Positions 54,559 to 64,000 of a DNA stretch of 64,000 nt are shown here, piece after piece. The stretch's first letter is position 1. The number at the start of each line of letters is the position of its first letter. The notes below the pieces were generated by a model, which saw nothing but the letters and a program-made list of their open reading frames with translations, did not search any database and had not been told where the DNA came from. Both the position numbers and the translations under genes were made by a program. The DNA is from an uncultured Prevotellaceae bacterium (GTDB lineage: Bacteria > Bacteroidota > Bacteroidia > Bacteroidales > Bacteroidaceae): contig CADAOD010000015.1 in the NCBI GenBank assembly GCA_902789415.1, positions 62,001 through 126,000 of the forward strand, written 5' to 3'.

Positions 54559-55048
54559 GCTATTATACAGGGCAGCCATGGTGGCTGCCCTGGTATTATT
54601 GACCGCTTGCGGTGGTGGTGACGACGATGGTCGCCGCTTGGGCGAAATGATTGTTGGCACCTGGCAACGCGGCTGGGGCGAGGGCGATGTTGTGATTGAA
54701 GGCGACACCGACTTGGAACCCGACAACTTTACGTACGATCAGTTTGTTTTCCGTGGCGATGGTAATTTCAACGGCATGGTGCGAAAAGGTACCTTTACCG
54801 CCTACGACACGGAGGGTGAGGTGATTTACGAAGGCGACTACCAGTGCGACAATAATAACCTGAAGCTTACATACCTTGATGACAGCGGCGCCAAGCGTTC
54901 GCTCCTGGCACAGGTGGTTTCGTTTACCGAAAACTCCATAGTTATCAGGTACGACTACGAGCAAAAAGGCATCAACGTAACGTTCATTATTCGCAAACTG
55001 AATAACGCAACTAACGGCTATTCGTCGTCTTCAGTTACATCGCTGTAA
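54548..55048 (+). CDS. small lipoprotein, lipocalin-like
   Basis: 166 residues. Lipobox LTAC after [20 protein letters not shown], then a Gly/Asp-rich linker and a beta-rich body ([40 protein letters not shown]) like the lipocalin-like domains common in Bacteroidota. It overlaps asd by 11 bp at its start and the convergent DUF4249 gene by 31 bp at its end. The function is unknown. Confidence 0.75.
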   Translation: MLSKLLYRAAMVAALVLLTACGGGDDDGRRLGEMIVGTWQRGWGEGDVVIEGDTDLEPDNFTYDQFVFRGDGNFNGMVRKGTFTAYDTEGEVIYEGDYQCDNNNLKLTYLDDSGAKRSLLAQVVSFTENSIVIRYDYEQKGINVTFIIRKLNNATNGYSSSSVTSL

Positions 55049-55812
55049 TAAAAATCGCGATAATACACTATCTCGCTGTGGGCTGAAAAATAGCCCAGAC
55101 AGCCACCTGTAAAGTTATCAATGGGATTGGTAGCTGTGCTAGACATTTGCTGCATCGAGTACAGGTAATCGTAAGCACGCTGGTCGATGGCACGAATCAC
55201 AATTTTCAGTTCGTCGTCATCCTGCAGCACATCATTATCTTTCTGACCATCGCGGAAGAACGAGAACAGCTGTTGCAGTTCCTTATTAGGATTCTTATCA
55301 TCCTTCATCACCGCCCAACGATAGCCCACTCCATTACGGTAAATATGCATAAAATACCAATTGCTCTCGTTGGGTATATCCTGCAATCTCAGGTCGCCAA
55401 ACAGATAGCGCTCCGTCAGCATCTTCTTCCAAACCAGTCTAAATTCATTCATCTTAGGGCGGCTCTGCATGGTAGAGGTCGAGGTAAAATGCTGTCCATC
55501 AACCTCAACATCCAACTTGTAAACAGTGCCGGCAACACCAGCAAACTTTGAGCGGTAGTAGCCGTTACTCTTAAAAGGAATGGTGGCTGTGGTACCATCG
55601 TCGCCTGTTATCGTAACTGTTGCATTATCAATGTCGCTGCCTATGGCGTTATTCTCCATGGCATTGGTTTGACTCACACGGACCTCGGTGCCATCGTTAT
55701 CAATAGAACCCTCAACCACATAGCGTGTATCGTGCCCGTGATAGTCGATGCTAATCTCCTTGGTACACGACACCAAACCTATTATACCTATTATATATAG
55801 CAATTTACGCAT
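55018..55812 (-). CDS. DUF4249 lipoprotein
   Basis: 264 residues, lipobox LVSC in MRKLLYIIGIIGLVSC. The beta-rich DUF4249 features include YVVEGSIDNDG, VSQTNAMENNAIGSDIDNAT and a C-terminal GGCLGYFSAHSE. DUF4249 proteins are typically encoded beside a TonB-dependent receptor, as here (5 bp after the receptor stop). Probably an outer-membrane or periplasmic partner of that receptor. Confidence 0.88.
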   Translation of the reverse strand: MRKLLYIIGIIGLVSCTKEISIDYHGHDTRYVVEGSIDNDGTEVRVSQTNAMENNAIGSDIDNATVTITGDDGTTATIPFKSNGYYRSKFAGVAGTVYKLDVEVDGQHFTSTSTMQSRPKMNEFRLVWKKMLTERYLFGDLRLQDIPNESNWYFMHIYRNGVGYRWAVMKDDKNPNKELQQLFSFFRDGQKDNDVLQDDDELKIVIRAIDQRAYDYLYSMQQMSSTATNPIDNFTGGCLGYFSAHSEIVYYRDFYYSDVTEDDE

Positions 55813-55817
55813 AGTTA

Positions 55818-57872
55818 TCAGAAATTAACGTTAAACGATACCGATGGCACAATACCGAACAGTGAATACTGCTTGGCCTTGGTGCCTGCACCATAATCGC
55901 CATCCTCGAAATTGATGAGGAAGGGATTGTAACGATTATACAGATTATAAATACCAAACACCAGCTGATGGGTGCGATTACGGTACTTTTTGCTCCACAC
56001 AGCACTCACATCCAAGTGGTGCGAGGCTGGAGCACGGTAGCCATTACGCTCGGTGTAGTAGTATATCCAGTTGTCCTCAATCATATACTTACCACTGGGA
56101 GCGGTAAAGGCCTGTCCGCTGTTATATACCCACGATGCACTCAGGTTCCAGCGCTTGTTAAGGCGGTACATGGCCACAATGTTAATATCGTGACGGCGAT
56201 CGTTGTTGGCATCATACCAGCGCCCCTGGTTAATACCGTCAATCTTGGTTTTCGACCATGAGAGCGTGTAGCCAATCCAACCTGTCAGTCGACCATTGTT
56301 CTTGCGGGCGCTAAGCTCTATGCCATAGCCCTTGCCCTTACCGGCTAGCATCAGGCGTTCAATCTCAATCTCGCTGGCAAACGATTTGCCGTCGCGATAG
56401 TCCAACACATTATTAATATGGCGATAGTAAACCTCGGCCGAGAAGTCGTAATCCTGTTCGGGCGTCATCATAAAGAATCCGGCGCTCACCTGATCGGCCA
56501 CTTCGGGCTTCACAATGTTACTACTCATGGTATAGCGGTCGAATGGGGTTGCAGTACTCTGGTTGCGCAGAGCGTGCACATTCTGCGAGGTACGGGTGTA
56601 GCCGAACTTAAGAGAGGTGACGGGTGATAGCTGATAGTTGACAGAAAGACGTGGTTCAAGCACGGTATGGGTTTTAACCACCTGATTCTTGCCATAGTTG
56701 TAATACCATGATATGTCGCCATTCTCTTCAAGGTCGTAATACAGCGAACCACCTAAAGGCGAGAAAGCACTTACACGCAAACCTGCCGACACATCGAGTT
56801 TATCAGCAATGGGTGCCGATACGTTTAGCCAGAAGGCATTGTCCCAAGCGCGGCGCTGCTCCTTTTCGTGCAGGGTTACCTGTGTCCACTCGGCCGACTT
56901 AACGTTAAACAATGCCGTTTGCAAACCTGCATCAATCTTGTACTTATCCAGATTAATGTGGAAATCCTGTCGGAAACCCGTTTGACGGATATGACCCGAA
57001 AACCAGATATTCAAGCCCAAAAAGTCGATACCATTATCCGTTTGGTAGCCACTGTAGTAGGCCGTCGACTGACTATAGGCATTACTGCCAAAATGGTGCA
57101 GCCACTTCAGACTGGTTGACAGGTTGTTCCAACGGATATCCACCAAGTCCTCGAGCGCCGTACGGTCGTTACCGGTAAAGAAACTCAGAAACAACTGGTT
57201 GTTCTCGTCGATGGTCCAATCGGCCTTGGCGTTGATATCGTAAAAATACAAGGTATTACCTTTGAAATCGGGCGACAGTTTCAAGAACATGTCCATATAT
57301 GAGCGTCGCGCCGTAACCAGGAAGGCAGCCTTATTCTTCACAATCGGGCCCTCGATGGTACCTTTTGCCGACAGCAGACCGATGCTGGCACCGCCGTGAT
57401 ACTCGCTCTTGTTACCCGTTTTGCCAACAATGTCGAGCACCGCACTCGATGCACCACCGTACTGTGCTGGCAACAAGCCCTTGTAGAGCGTGGCCGAAAC
57501 GAGTGCATCGCTGTTAAAGGCCGAAAACAATCCAGCCAAGTGGCCCACATTATATACAGGGGCGATATCAATCAGTATCTGGTTTTGTGCCGATGTACCG
57601 CCACGTACCTGAAAACTGCTCGATGCATCACTCTCGCTCTTTACGCCTGTAAGCAGCTGCATTGAGCGCATAATATCGTGTTCGCCAAACAGTTGTGGCG
57701 AGCTAGTAAGGTCCTTCAGTTGCACCTGCTCGGCGCCAGTCTGAATCTGACGCAGACGCTGGCGAGCCGAATTCGACTTCACCACCACCTCGTCGAGCTG
57801 TTCCTGTCGCAGGGTATCGGGTGTTGTAGGCATGGCACATAGTGCCGTAAGTAGTAATGTTGATAGAAACAT
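55818..57872 (-). CDS. TonB-dependent outer-membrane receptor
   Basis: 684 residues. A signal peptide is followed directly by a plug domain (LDEVVVKSNS, FQVRGGTSAQNQILIDIAPV, LSAKGTIEGPI) and a beta-barrel ending in a phenylalanine (VSFNVNF). The usual N-terminal carboxypeptidase-regulatory-like domain of Bacteroidota receptors is not present. It takes up an unknown ligand with TonB energy. Partner gene DUF4249 follows. Identification by the plug and barrel is firm; the substrate is not deducible. Confidence 0.9.
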   Translation of the reverse strand: MFLSTLLLTALCAMPTTPDTLRQEQLDEVVVKSNSARQRLRQIQTGAEQVQLKDLTSSPQLFGEHDIMRSMQLLTGVKSESDASSSFQVRGGTSAQNQILIDIAPVYNVGHLAGLFSAFNSDALVSATLYKGLLPAQYGGASSAVLDIVGKTGNKSEYHGGASIGLLSAKGTIEGPIVKNKAAFLVTARRSYMDMFLKLSPDFKGNTLYFYDINAKADWTIDENNQLFLSFFTGNDRTALEDLVDIRWNNLSTSLKWLHHFGSNAYSQSTAYYSGYQTDNGIDFLGLNIWFSGHIRQTGFRQDFHINLDKYKIDAGLQTALFNVKSAEWTQVTLHEKEQRRAWDNAFWLNVSAPIADKLDVSAGLRVSAFSPLGGSLYYDLEENGDISWYYNYGKNQVVKTHTVLEPRLSVNYQLSPVTSLKFGYTRTSQNVHALRNQSTATPFDRYTMSSNIVKPEVADQVSAGFFMMTPEQDYDFSAEVYYRHINNVLDYRDGKSFASEIEIERLMLAGKGKGYGIELSARKNNGRLTGWIGYTLSWSKTKIDGINQGRWYDANNDRRHDINIVAMYRLNKRWNLSASWVYNSGQAFTAPSGKYMIEDNWIYYYTERNGYRAPASHHLDVSAVWSKKYRNRTHQLVFGIYNLYNRYNPFLINFEDGDYGAGTKAKQYSLFGIVPSVSFNVNF

Positions 57873-57892
57873 GTTGCAAATTTAATAGATTT

Positions 57893-57924
57893 TTTGGAAA
57901 CTCCAAAAAAAATACCTATCTTTG
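57893..57924 (+). promoter_or_regulatory. promoter of the 57955 gene
   Basis: TTTG at 57893-57896, a 20-bp spacer and TATCTTTG at 57917-57924. Confidence 0.65.
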
Positions 57925-57954
57925 TCGCCGAATATTACAAAAAACTAATATGTT

Positions 57955-58425
57955 ATGAAGAAATTGTTTATTGCCGTAATGGCTATTGCAGCACTCTGTG
58001 CTTGTGGAAATGCCGAGAAAAAGTATCTCGACTATCGTGGTCTCTCGATGGGTATGCCCTTCAAAACCTTCTGCGATTCGCTCACTGCGCGTGGTTTTGC
58101 TATCGATTCGGCTAAGACCGACTCTGATTTTGCCCGTGTATCGATGTACCACCCCACCCTTAACTATCGTCTGATGCTAGCTCAGCGTAACGATACGCTG
58201 GTGGCTCTTCAGGAAAATTACACTATTTCAACCAACGACAGCACACGCCAGATGTGGCAGCAGATGCACGATGCGCTCGAGGAACAACTGGATGCGTGGC
58301 CTAACATGCTGAAGGACGGAAAGGACCACCGTATAGCAAAATTCGAGGATAAAGGCGGTTTCATCACCCTTACCCTCGAAAATACTTATAAGCCAACTTT
58401 AAGTGTACTTTATCAATCAAAGTAG
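57955..58425 (+). CDS. small lipoprotein of unknown function
   Basis: 156 residues. Lipobox LCAC after MKKLFIAVMAIAALCA. The body contains YLDYRGLSMGMPFKTFCDSL and a C-terminal strand TLTLENTYKPTLSVLYQSK. No family is recognised. Its end overlaps the convergent cdsA by 9 bp with no terminator between them. Confidence 0.7.
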   Translation: MKKLFIAVMAIAALCACGNAEKKYLDYRGLSMGMPFKTFCDSLTARGFAIDSAKTDSDFARVSMYHPTLNYRLMLAQRNDTLVALQENYTISTNDSTRQMWQQMHDALEEQLDAWPNMLKDGKDHRIAKFEDKGGFITLTLENTYKPTLSVLYQSK

Positions 58426-59268
58426 CATAATGGTGTAGAGGTAAACTACTGCAGCGGGGATGGCCAGCAGCGACGAATCGAAACGATCCAGCATGCCACC
58501 ATGTCCGGGCAGTATGTTTCCGCTATCCTTAATACCGATGGTGCGCTTAAACAAGCTCTCAACCAAATCGCCCCAGGTACCGAAGATAACTACGGTAAGG
58601 CCTAATCCAGCCCACTCTACGGCAGTAAGTGCCAACTGGTTTAACTGATACGCATCGGTAAGATACCATACCAACACGGCAATGGCTATTACAAGAATGC
58701 CACCGCCAATGCTACCCTCCCAACTCTTTCCTGGCGAAATGCGGGGAAAGAGTTTATGTTTGCCCAACAGCGAACCGCACAGGTAAGCGCCCGTATCGTT
58801 CATCCACAGGAACACGAATACCGACAGAGGCAGTACAGCATCGTAAGTTACAAAGCCTTGTGGGGCGGTATGGAATGCCAGCGTGTTAAGCAGCGAGAAT
58901 GGCAGAGCGATATACAGCTGCGCCATCATGGTGTAAGCCCAGTCGTGTATAGGGTCTTCGTTCTTCAGATACAGCTCGGCCACCATCAGGTAGATGATGG
59001 ATACGAGATAAGGGATAAACACGGCCGATGGAGTGATTTCGCTGCAGAAACCTGCCATAGCGAAGAAGAGATACACGCCAGCCACAGTAGAAATCAGGCG
59101 GTTAACGGTCACCTTCTCACGATCGTTCACCAATCCGGTAAACTCCCAGATGGTCAATCCTGTAATGAGTGCAAACAGCAGCACCATAGCCTGTGGTCGC
59201 AAAAAACTGCATACCAGCACGGCCACAAACAGCACACCAGTAATCGTTCTTACAATAAAATTATTCAT
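58417..59268 (-). CDS. cdsA: phosphatidate cytidylyltransferase
   Basis: 283 residues, eight or so membrane segments. It makes CDP-diacylglycerol, the precursor of membrane phospholipids. The CdsA signature is visible as ISPGKSWEGSIGG followed by DSGNILPGHGGMLDRFDSSL near the C-terminus. It follows ftsH with an 8-bp overlap, as in the usual Bacteroidota rsfS-ftsH-cdsA cluster. Confidence 0.94.
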   Translation of the reverse strand: MNNFIVRTITGVLFVAVLVCSFLRPQAMVLLFALITGLTIWEFTGLVNDREKVTVNRLISTVAGVYLFFAMAGFCSEITPSAVFIPYLVSIIYLMVAELYLKNEDPIHDWAYTMMAQLYIALPFSLLNTLAFHTAPQGFVTYDAVLPLSVFVFLWMNDTGAYLCGSLLGKHKLFPRISPGKSWEGSIGGGILVIAIAVLVWYLTDAYQLNQLALTAVEWAGLGLTVVIFGTWGDLVESLFKRTIGIKDSGNILPGHGGMLDRFDSSLLAIPAAVVYLYTIMLL

Positions 59269-61336
59269 CTTTCTTCTCCTCCTTTTCTTCGGGTTTATCC
59301 TCTGAAGCTTTAGCCTCTAAGGCCTTTGCCTCGGCCTCAAGTTCTTTGGCACGCTCTTCGGCCATGCGCTCGGCATCGGCCTTCATCTGGGCTTCCAGCA
59401 GTTCCTCGGCACGACTGGTCCAGGGGCGCTTGCCAAAAATCTTCTCTACATCCTCGGCAAAAATCACCTCACGGTCAATCAGCAACTGTGCCAACTGTGC
59501 GTGACCTTCCTTGTGCTCGGTAAGTATCTTCTTGGCACGCTCGTACTGCTCGTTAATCATGCGCAGCACCTCATCGTCCATAATCTTAGCGGTAGTTTCC
59601 GAATAAGGCTTCTGGAACTGATACTCGGCATTGTTATAGTAGCACACGTTAGGCAACTTGTCGCTCATACCGGCATAGGCTATCATACCGTAGGCCTGCT
59701 TGGTGGTACGCTCAAGGTCGTTCATAGCACCTGTTGAAATATGACCTACAAACAATTCCTCGGCAGCACGACCGCCTAACAGCGAGCACATCTCATCCAA
59801 CATAGCCTCCTTTGTCTGCAGAACACGCTCCTCGGGCAGGTACCAGGCAGCTCCAAGAGCCTGTCCGCGTGGAACGATAGAAACCTTTACCAATGGGTTG
59901 GCAAACTCAGTAAACCACGAGATAGTTGCATGACCTGCCTCGTGAATAGCAATCGAGCGCTTCTCAGCCTGCGTCATCACCTTGGTCTTCTTTTCAAGTC
60001 CACCAATAATACGGTCCACTGCATCCAGGAAGTCCTGCTTAGTTACTGTCTGACTATTATGGCGGGCTGCTATCAGCGCAGCCTCATTACATACATTAGC
60101 AATATCAGCACCCGAGAAGCCCGGTGTTTGACGAGCCAAGAAGTCGATATCTACGCTTTCATCAATCTTCACAGGCTTCAGGTGTACCTTAAATACCTCC
60201 TTGCGCTCGTTCAGATCAGGCAAATCAACGTGTATCTGACGATCGAAACGTCCTGCACGCAGCAGAGCCGAATCAAGCATATCGGCACGGTTGGTAGCAG
60301 CTAAGATGATAACACCGCTGTTGGTACCAAATCCATCCATCTCAGTCAACAGGGCATTCAGCGTATTCTCACGCTCGTCGTTACCACCCATAGCAGGATT
60401 CTTTGAACGGGCACGCCCCACGGCATCAATCTCATCGATAAAAATGATACAAGGACTCTTGGTTTTGGCCTGCTGGAACAAGTCGCGAACACGCGATGCA
60501 CCTACACCCACAAACATTTCAACAAAGTCAGAACCACTCATCGAGAAGAAAGGTACACCAGCCTCACCTGCTACAGCCTTAGCCAACAGGGTTTTACCTG
60601 TTCCTGGAGGGCCTACCAACAGAGCGCCCTTGGGTATTTTTCCACCCAAATCGGTATATTTCTGAGGATTCTTCAGAAAGTCAACAATCTCCTGTATCTC
60701 CTGCTTGGCGCCTGCCTGTCCGGCCACATCTTTAAACGTAATGCCCAGCTCACCACCTTTTTCGTACATCTTGGCTTTGCTCTTGCCTACGTTGAAGACG
60801 CCACCACCAACGCCACCGCCTCCGCCGCCCATGCGACGCATCAAAAATATCCATACTCCTACTATAAACAGGATAGGCAGCAGATTGGTGATGATAAGCG
60901 AGAAGAACTCGTTATCGCGTTTATTGTCGAATGCCAAATCGCCGCTGAACACTTTGTCGTCCTTAGCTTTTGCCACAAACTGTTCAACCTGATCTACACT
61001 ACCGAACTCTACTTCCAAATAGGGTTCTACACCTGTTTGCTGCGTGCCCTGATGGAACACATCGCGGATATGCTCGGGCTTTACATACATGTGCAGCACA
61101 CTCTGAGCCTTGTTCACAACAATCTTTTTGGCATAACCACGCTCAACCATAGTTTTAAACTCGCTATACGATGCGGTTTTAGCCACGCTGCTGTTTTCAA
61201 CGCCACCACTGGTAAAGTAAAGTAAGCCTAAAGCCAGTATGGCAATGAAATATATCCAGTTCATATTGAACTTGGGCATATTCATCTTAGGACCGTTGGT
61301 GCCGTTATTTTTGTTTGGTTTCTGATTATTCTCCAT
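59261..61336 (-). CDS. ftsH: ATP-dependent zinc metalloprotease FtsH
   Basis: 691 residues. Two N-terminal membrane segments bracket a periplasmic domain ([20 protein letters not shown] to about residue 130). The AAA domain has Walker A GPPGTGKT and Walker [11 protein letters not shown], and the zinc site is HEAGH with a distal acidic ligand. The C-terminus is Glu/Lys-rich. It degrades misassembled membrane proteins and regulators. Its gene starts 18 bp after the rsfS stop. Confidence 0.96.
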   Translation of the reverse strand: MENNQKPNKNNGTNGPKMNMPKFNMNWIYFIAILALGLLYFTSGGVENSSVAKTASYSEFKTMVERGYAKKIVVNKAQSVLHMYVKPEHIRDVFHQGTQQTGVEPYLEVEFGSVDQVEQFVAKAKDDKVFSGDLAFDNKRDNEFFSLIITNLLPILFIVGVWIFLMRRMGGGGGGVGGGVFNVGKSKAKMYEKGGELGITFKDVAGQAGAKQEIQEIVDFLKNPQKYTDLGGKIPKGALLVGPPGTGKTLLAKAVAGEAGVPFFSMSGSDFVEMFVGVGASRVRDLFQQAKTKSPCIIFIDEIDAVGRARSKNPAMGGNDERENTLNALLTEMDGFGTNSGVIILAATNRADMLDSALLRAGRFDRQIHVDLPDLNERKEVFKVHLKPVKIDESVDIDFLARQTPGFSGADIANVCNEAALIAARHNSQTVTKQDFLDAVDRIIGGLEKKTKVMTQAEKRSIAIHEAGHATISWFTEFANPLVKVSIVPRGQALGAAWYLPEERVLQTKEAMLDEMCSLLGGRAAEELFVGHISTGAMNDLERTTKQAYGMIAYAGMSDKLPNVCYYNNAEYQFQKPYSETTAKIMDDEVLRMINEQYERAKKILTEHKEGHAQLAQLLIDREVIFAEDVEKIFGKRPWTSRAEELLEAQMKADAERMAEERAKELEAEAKALEAKASEDKPEEKEEKKDE

Positions 61337-61354
61337 ATACCTATTATATATAAG

Positions 61355-61705
61355 TTAGTCCAAATCGGGAATACGGGTAAGCGGTGCATCCTCCCACAGA
61401 TGCTCCAGATCGTAGTATTCGCGTACATCGGGCAGGAACACGTGTACCAACACATCGGTATAATCCATAGCTACCCACTGGGCGTTTTCAAGACCAACCA
61501 CATGTGCAGGCTTCTCGCCTAACTTCTCGCGTACCATATCACCTATCGACTCGGCGATAGCCTCAACCTGCGTGGGCGAGTTGCCGGTGCAGATAATGAA
61601 ATACTGACAGATGGTTCCTTCTATTTTTGTCAGGTCGGCTACAACAATATCGCAGCCCTTCTTGTCCTGAATCGCGTCTTTAATCGTTTCTACAAGTTGT
61701 ATCAT
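61355..61705 (-). CDS. rsfS: ribosome silencing factor RsfS
   Basis: 116 residues. RsfS binds uL14 and keeps the 50S subunit from joining the 30S in starvation. Conserved landmarks are CDIVVADLTKIEGTICQYFI and the C-terminal WVAMDYTDVLVHVFLPDVRE. First gene of rsfS-ftsH-cdsA. Its promoter is the downstream copy of a duplicated promoter element. Confidence 0.95.
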   Translation of the reverse strand: MIQLVETIKDAIQDKKGCDIVVADLTKIEGTICQYFIICTGNSPTQVEAIAESIGDMVREKLGEKPAHVVGLENAQWVAMDYTDVLVHVFLPDVREYYDLEHLWEDAPLTRIPDLD

Positions 61706-61730
61706 TCAAATTTTTGCTATTATTTGTGCA

Positions 61731-61848
61731 CAAAGGTAGTGCAAATTGAGCGAAATGCCAAATAAATTTGGATTTATTTGCATTTCCGAGATGCAGCGTA
61801 CCTTCAAAGTTTAGCTTTAAAGGTAGTGCAAATTGAGCAAAAAACAAA
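61731..61848. repeat. duplicated-promoter hairpin element, copy 2
   Basis: The rsfS promoter (minus strand: TTTG at 61762-61759, 20-bp spacer, TACCTTTG at 61738-61731) recurs upstream as TTTG at 61848-61845 with TACCTTTA at 61825-61818. AAGGTAGTGCAAATTGAGC occurs at both copies. Between them lie a palindrome around AAATAAAT..ATTTATTT and a hairpin TACCTTCAAAG-TTTAG-CTTTAAAGGTA (61799-61825) with a mismatch at the same stem position as the copy at 19301. It sits between divergent rsfS and tRNA-Gln. Confidence 0.75.
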
Positions 61849-61895
61849 GAAAATGCGAAAAATTTGCGGTTTTTTATAAATTTTTCCCCAAAAAT

Positions 61896-61926
61896 TTTGG
61901 TAGTTCAAGAAAAAGTAGTACCTTTG
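61896..61926 (+). promoter_or_regulatory. promoter of tRNA-Gln
   Basis: TTTG at 61896-61899, a 19-bp spacer and TACCTTTG at 61919-61926. It shares GTACCTTTGCACCCGCAAA with the tRNA-Val promoter. Confidence 0.75.
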
Positions 61927-61970
61927 CACCCGCAAAACAGAACAAGAGAGTTCTCAAGCAAAAAACATTT

Positions 61971-62041
61971 TGGGGTATGGTGTAATGGTAACACTGCAGA
62001 TTCTGGTCCTGCCTTTCCTGGTTCGAGTCCGGGTACCCCAA
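61971..62041 (+). tRNA. tRNA-Gln (anticodon CTG)
   Basis: 71 nt. Acceptor TGGGGTA/TACCCCA, discriminator A, anticodon loop TTCTGGT giving CTG, TPsiC arm GGTTCGAGTCC. The last pair of the anticodon stem is A-C, a tolerated mismatch. CCA is not encoded. Confidence 0.94.
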
Positions 62042-62050
62042 CAAAGAGAG

Positions 62051-62090
62051 TCGCTAAGTCACTGAAAATCAGTACTTAGCGATTTTTCTT
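62051..62090 (+). terminator. terminator after tRNA-Gln
   Basis: TCGCTAAGT ... ACTTAGCGA hairpin followed by TTTTTCTTTTT. Confidence 0.8.
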
Positions 62091-62123
62091 TTTCATAATT
62101 CCCGTAAATTCCCCGTGATATTA

Positions 62124-64000
62124 TTACAAATGCGCTGTAGCACCCAGACGGAATTCGAAGGTGTTGCACTGTACATCGTTGCGATACGAATAATGGGTAT
62201 TGCGGACGTAATACGTGCTCGACAGCGTAATGCTCCAATTGCGGGCGATGTCGAATTCGGCTATCGGGTTGATAACGAGCAGAGCCGCATTACCCTTATC
62301 GCCTTGAGCATTCAGGTGCAGCATATCGTGTTCGGTAAGCCCCTCAAAGTTGGTATCCTTATCATACCCCTTCCAAATAAAAATGCGGTAGTAATGAGCA
62401 TTAAGAATAAAACGGCCAAAGTGGCGCAGTTCCATGTGCGTTTTGGTTTTAATACTAAAGCCGCTACCCATATTATAATCGCGGTCGATAACATTATAAT
62501 AGTCACTCTTGGTACCGCCCAGCAATATACCATTCAAAAATACGCGTTGCTCAAGATGCGACAGCGCACCTACTTGAGGCAGTTGTACAATGGCACCAAG
62601 ACCGAAGGCGGCAGCCTCGCTGATACGATAGGGCGTAAAATCAGAACCATTCTTAACAGGTTTTGAGTCGAAGTAATCGAAGTGCTGATAAATACCAACC
62701 TCACCCTTTATACCCTTGCGTTGTATCATGGGAGTACTCCACAGACGCCCCATCAGGTGTACCTGGTTTAATATGGGCTGATTACTGGATATACCGCCCA
62801 CCAACTCCATCTCGAAGAAATCGTAAGGTGCATTGTGATCGCCCTCGTTCACAGGGTCGCCATACTGCATGTATAAATCGACGTATGCATTGTGCTCACC
62901 CCTAAACAGATTGCCATCGTCGGCCAAATAGCGGTCGCCCACCGAAATCGACATATCGAGGGGATTACGATTATAATCGTGGTAGCGATAGTTCTTGCTG
63001 CGAACTCGCCATGCATCGCCAGTTGCCATACGCTTCAGCTCACCCATCGGATTAAAGATAGTAGCTCCCAACTCGCGCCAGAATCGAGGCCAGCCGCGCT
63101 TGCGATCGTCGAGGAATATTTTGCTAATGCGATTGGTTATCTCGCCAATACAGATACCGCCAAAGGTTGTTGCAATCAAGTCGTTAAGGGCCGGTGGTTC
63201 AATCTCTCCCAGAAACTCCCACTGCAGCGAACCAATCATGGCAAAAGGCGCCGACTCCCAAAAGTTAAGTCCCTGAGCACGTGCAGAATTAAAGTACAGG
63301 TTACCATGATAGGGATGCATAAACAGATTGGTTGAGAATACATCGTTATCCCAAACAAATCCGTTCTTAAAGTTCTCGCTCCACGTATGCAAGGTAGTTT
63401 GCGCAAAGTCCTGATTGGTAATTACACGATCGAAAAAATGTACAAAGGCATTTACACCAGTTACCTGTGCCAGCGCCCACCAAGGATGTTTAGTCCCCAA
63501 GTCGAGTGCCATCACCGAGTCGGCAGGCGCATGTTCCTCGGTGCGCTTAACAACAGCCGTTTCGCGGTTGGCATTATGAGGATAACGGAATGTAAGACCA
63601 GCCTCAGCCAAAAAACGGCGACGGTAATCTAACTCGTGGTAATAGTAGCGCGTGTCACCATAACCTAACGAAGCAAATAATCCTACGTTGCGCGACAACT
63701 GATAATCGGCATTCAGTCGTGCCTGTATTGAAAAGAGTCGCGATGGTCCTTCATCGCTATGTTTCTTGAACGTCTCAATATGATAGTAACCGATATCACC
63801 ACTCAGCGATAGTTTGGGCGACACCTGCTTATACTGTCCTAAGCGATAGAACAACGCACCCGAAAAATTCTCGTCGAACCCCATAAAGTGCGTACCAACA
63901 CCCAATATGCTGTATGTACTTTTGTTGCGAAAACGCATAGCACTATTCAGTTTTGTGCTGCTACCACCGTAAACCATCACATCGATGGTTGTGGCTGGGT
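62124..64000 (-). CDS. DUF3943 outer-membrane protein (5' end outside window)
   Basis: At least 625 residues, open at the right edge (the frame continues upstream of residue MVYGGSS as PATTIDV). A central motif HFFDRVITNQDFAQ, WDNDVFSTNLFMHPYHGNLY and WEFLGEIEPPALNDL identifies DUF3943. The rest is beta-strand-rich, consistent with a barrel ending ...FEFRLGATAHL. Role unknown; probably outer-membrane. Confidence 0.88.
   Translation of the reverse strand, partial: PATTIDVMVYGGSSTKLNSAMRFRNKSTYSILGVGTHFMGFDENFSGALFYRLGQYKQVSPKLSLSGDIGYYHIETFKKHSDEGPSRLFSIQARLNADYQLSRNVGLFASLGYGDTRYYYHELDYRRRFLAEAGLTFRYPHNANRETAVVKRTEEHAPADSVMALDLGTKHPWWALAQVTGVNAFVHFFDRVITNQDFAQTTLHTWSENFKNGFVWDNDVFSTNLFMHPYHGNLYFNSARAQGLNFWESAPFAMIGSLQWEFLGEIEPPALNDLIATTFGGICIGEITNRISKIFLDDRKRGWPRFWRELGATIFNPMGELKRMATGDAWRVRSKNYRYHDYNRNPLDMSISVGDRYLADDGNLFRGEHNAYVDLYMQYGDPVNEGDHNAPYDFFEMELVGGISSNQPILNQVHLMGRLWSTPMIQRKGIKGEVGIYQHFDYFDSKPVKNGSDFTPYRISEAAAFGLGAIVQLPQVGALSHLEQRVFLNGILLGGTKSDYYNVIDRDYNMGSGFSIKTKTHMELRHFGRFILNAHYYRIFIWKGYDKDTNFEGLTEHDMLHLNAQGDKGNAALLVINPIAEFDIARNWSITLSSTYYVRNTHYSYRNDVQCNTFEFRLGATAHL

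Noticed and set aside
56624-56650. Heptad-like TGATAGCTGATAGTTGACAG in the TonB receptor gene
   Set aside because: It encodes LSVNYQLSPVT, a normal barrel strand of such receptors (RLSVNYQL...), with fewer than four clean units.
61971-62041. tRNA-Gln as a pseudogene because of an A-C pair in the anticodon stem
   Set aside because: All other stems and the loop are intact and it has a strong promoter and terminator; one mismatch is tolerated.

Overview
The window looks like a chromosomal segment of a Bacteroidales bacterium, most likely Prevotella or a close relative. The evidence is the promoter style (many TTTG / TAnnTTTG boxes about 20 bp apart, with little Shine-Dalgarno use), a TonB-receptor/DUF4249 pair, NhaD, the rsfS-ftsH-cdsA cluster, DUF3943, DUF2461 and heptad-spaced gene junctions. 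Most of it is ordinary core genome with moderate GC. One block of about 13.5 kb (25.8-39.35 kb) is clearly more AT-rich and carries accessory genes.

Layout. 1-8.1 kb: mnmA (cut by the window edge), an SPFH / Arc-type / membrane-protein / hydrolase operon, a secreted S9 peptidase, and rsgA with frr. 8.2-17.8 kb: four consecutive membrane PAS-histidine kinases with no response regulator. They look like a duplicated two-gene unit, and the first has lost its phospho-acceptor histidine. 17.9-25.8 kb: nhaD, an unrecognised Bacteroidales protein, a saccharopine-dehydrogenase-type enzyme, recA, an exported protein and dnaK. dnaK is interrupted by an apparent 44-bp deletion and sits behind a sigma-54-like promoter.

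25.8-39.35 kb: a putative island at the 3' end of dnaK, bounded by a 15-bp copy of the dnaK terminus. It holds (i) a tight five-gene set, HNH nuclease - methyltransferase/HIT fusion - HerA ATPase - NurA nuclease - DNA methyltransferase, which I regard as the best candidate for an undescribed defence or DNA-processing system; (ii) a frameshifted AlbA_2/ATPase-type protein; and (iii) an XRE regulator, two small unknown proteins and a 1,159-residue SIR2 protein. The SIR2 segment is flanked by a 39-bp imperfect repeat, as if exchanged as a cassette.

39.4-64 kb: a non-coding stretch with degenerate repeats, then a GNAT acetyltransferase, a surface lipoprotein, DUF2461, paaK with an ACT protein, tRNA-Val, purB, an rRNA pseudouridine synthase with a Gly-rich tail, asnS, a CvfB-like protein, lolD, a cation:proton antiporter, asd, two small lipoproteins, DUF4249 with a TonB receptor, rsfS-ftsH-cdsA, tRNA-Gln and a partial DUF3943 outer-membrane protein.

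Two kinds of small repeat cut across the window: five tracts of exactly four 7-bp units, mostly at gene junctions and once in frame inside a peptidase gene; and two related intergenic elements in which a promoter is duplicated around a TACCTT...AGGTA hairpin. All functions are read from sequence by eye; no database search was run.
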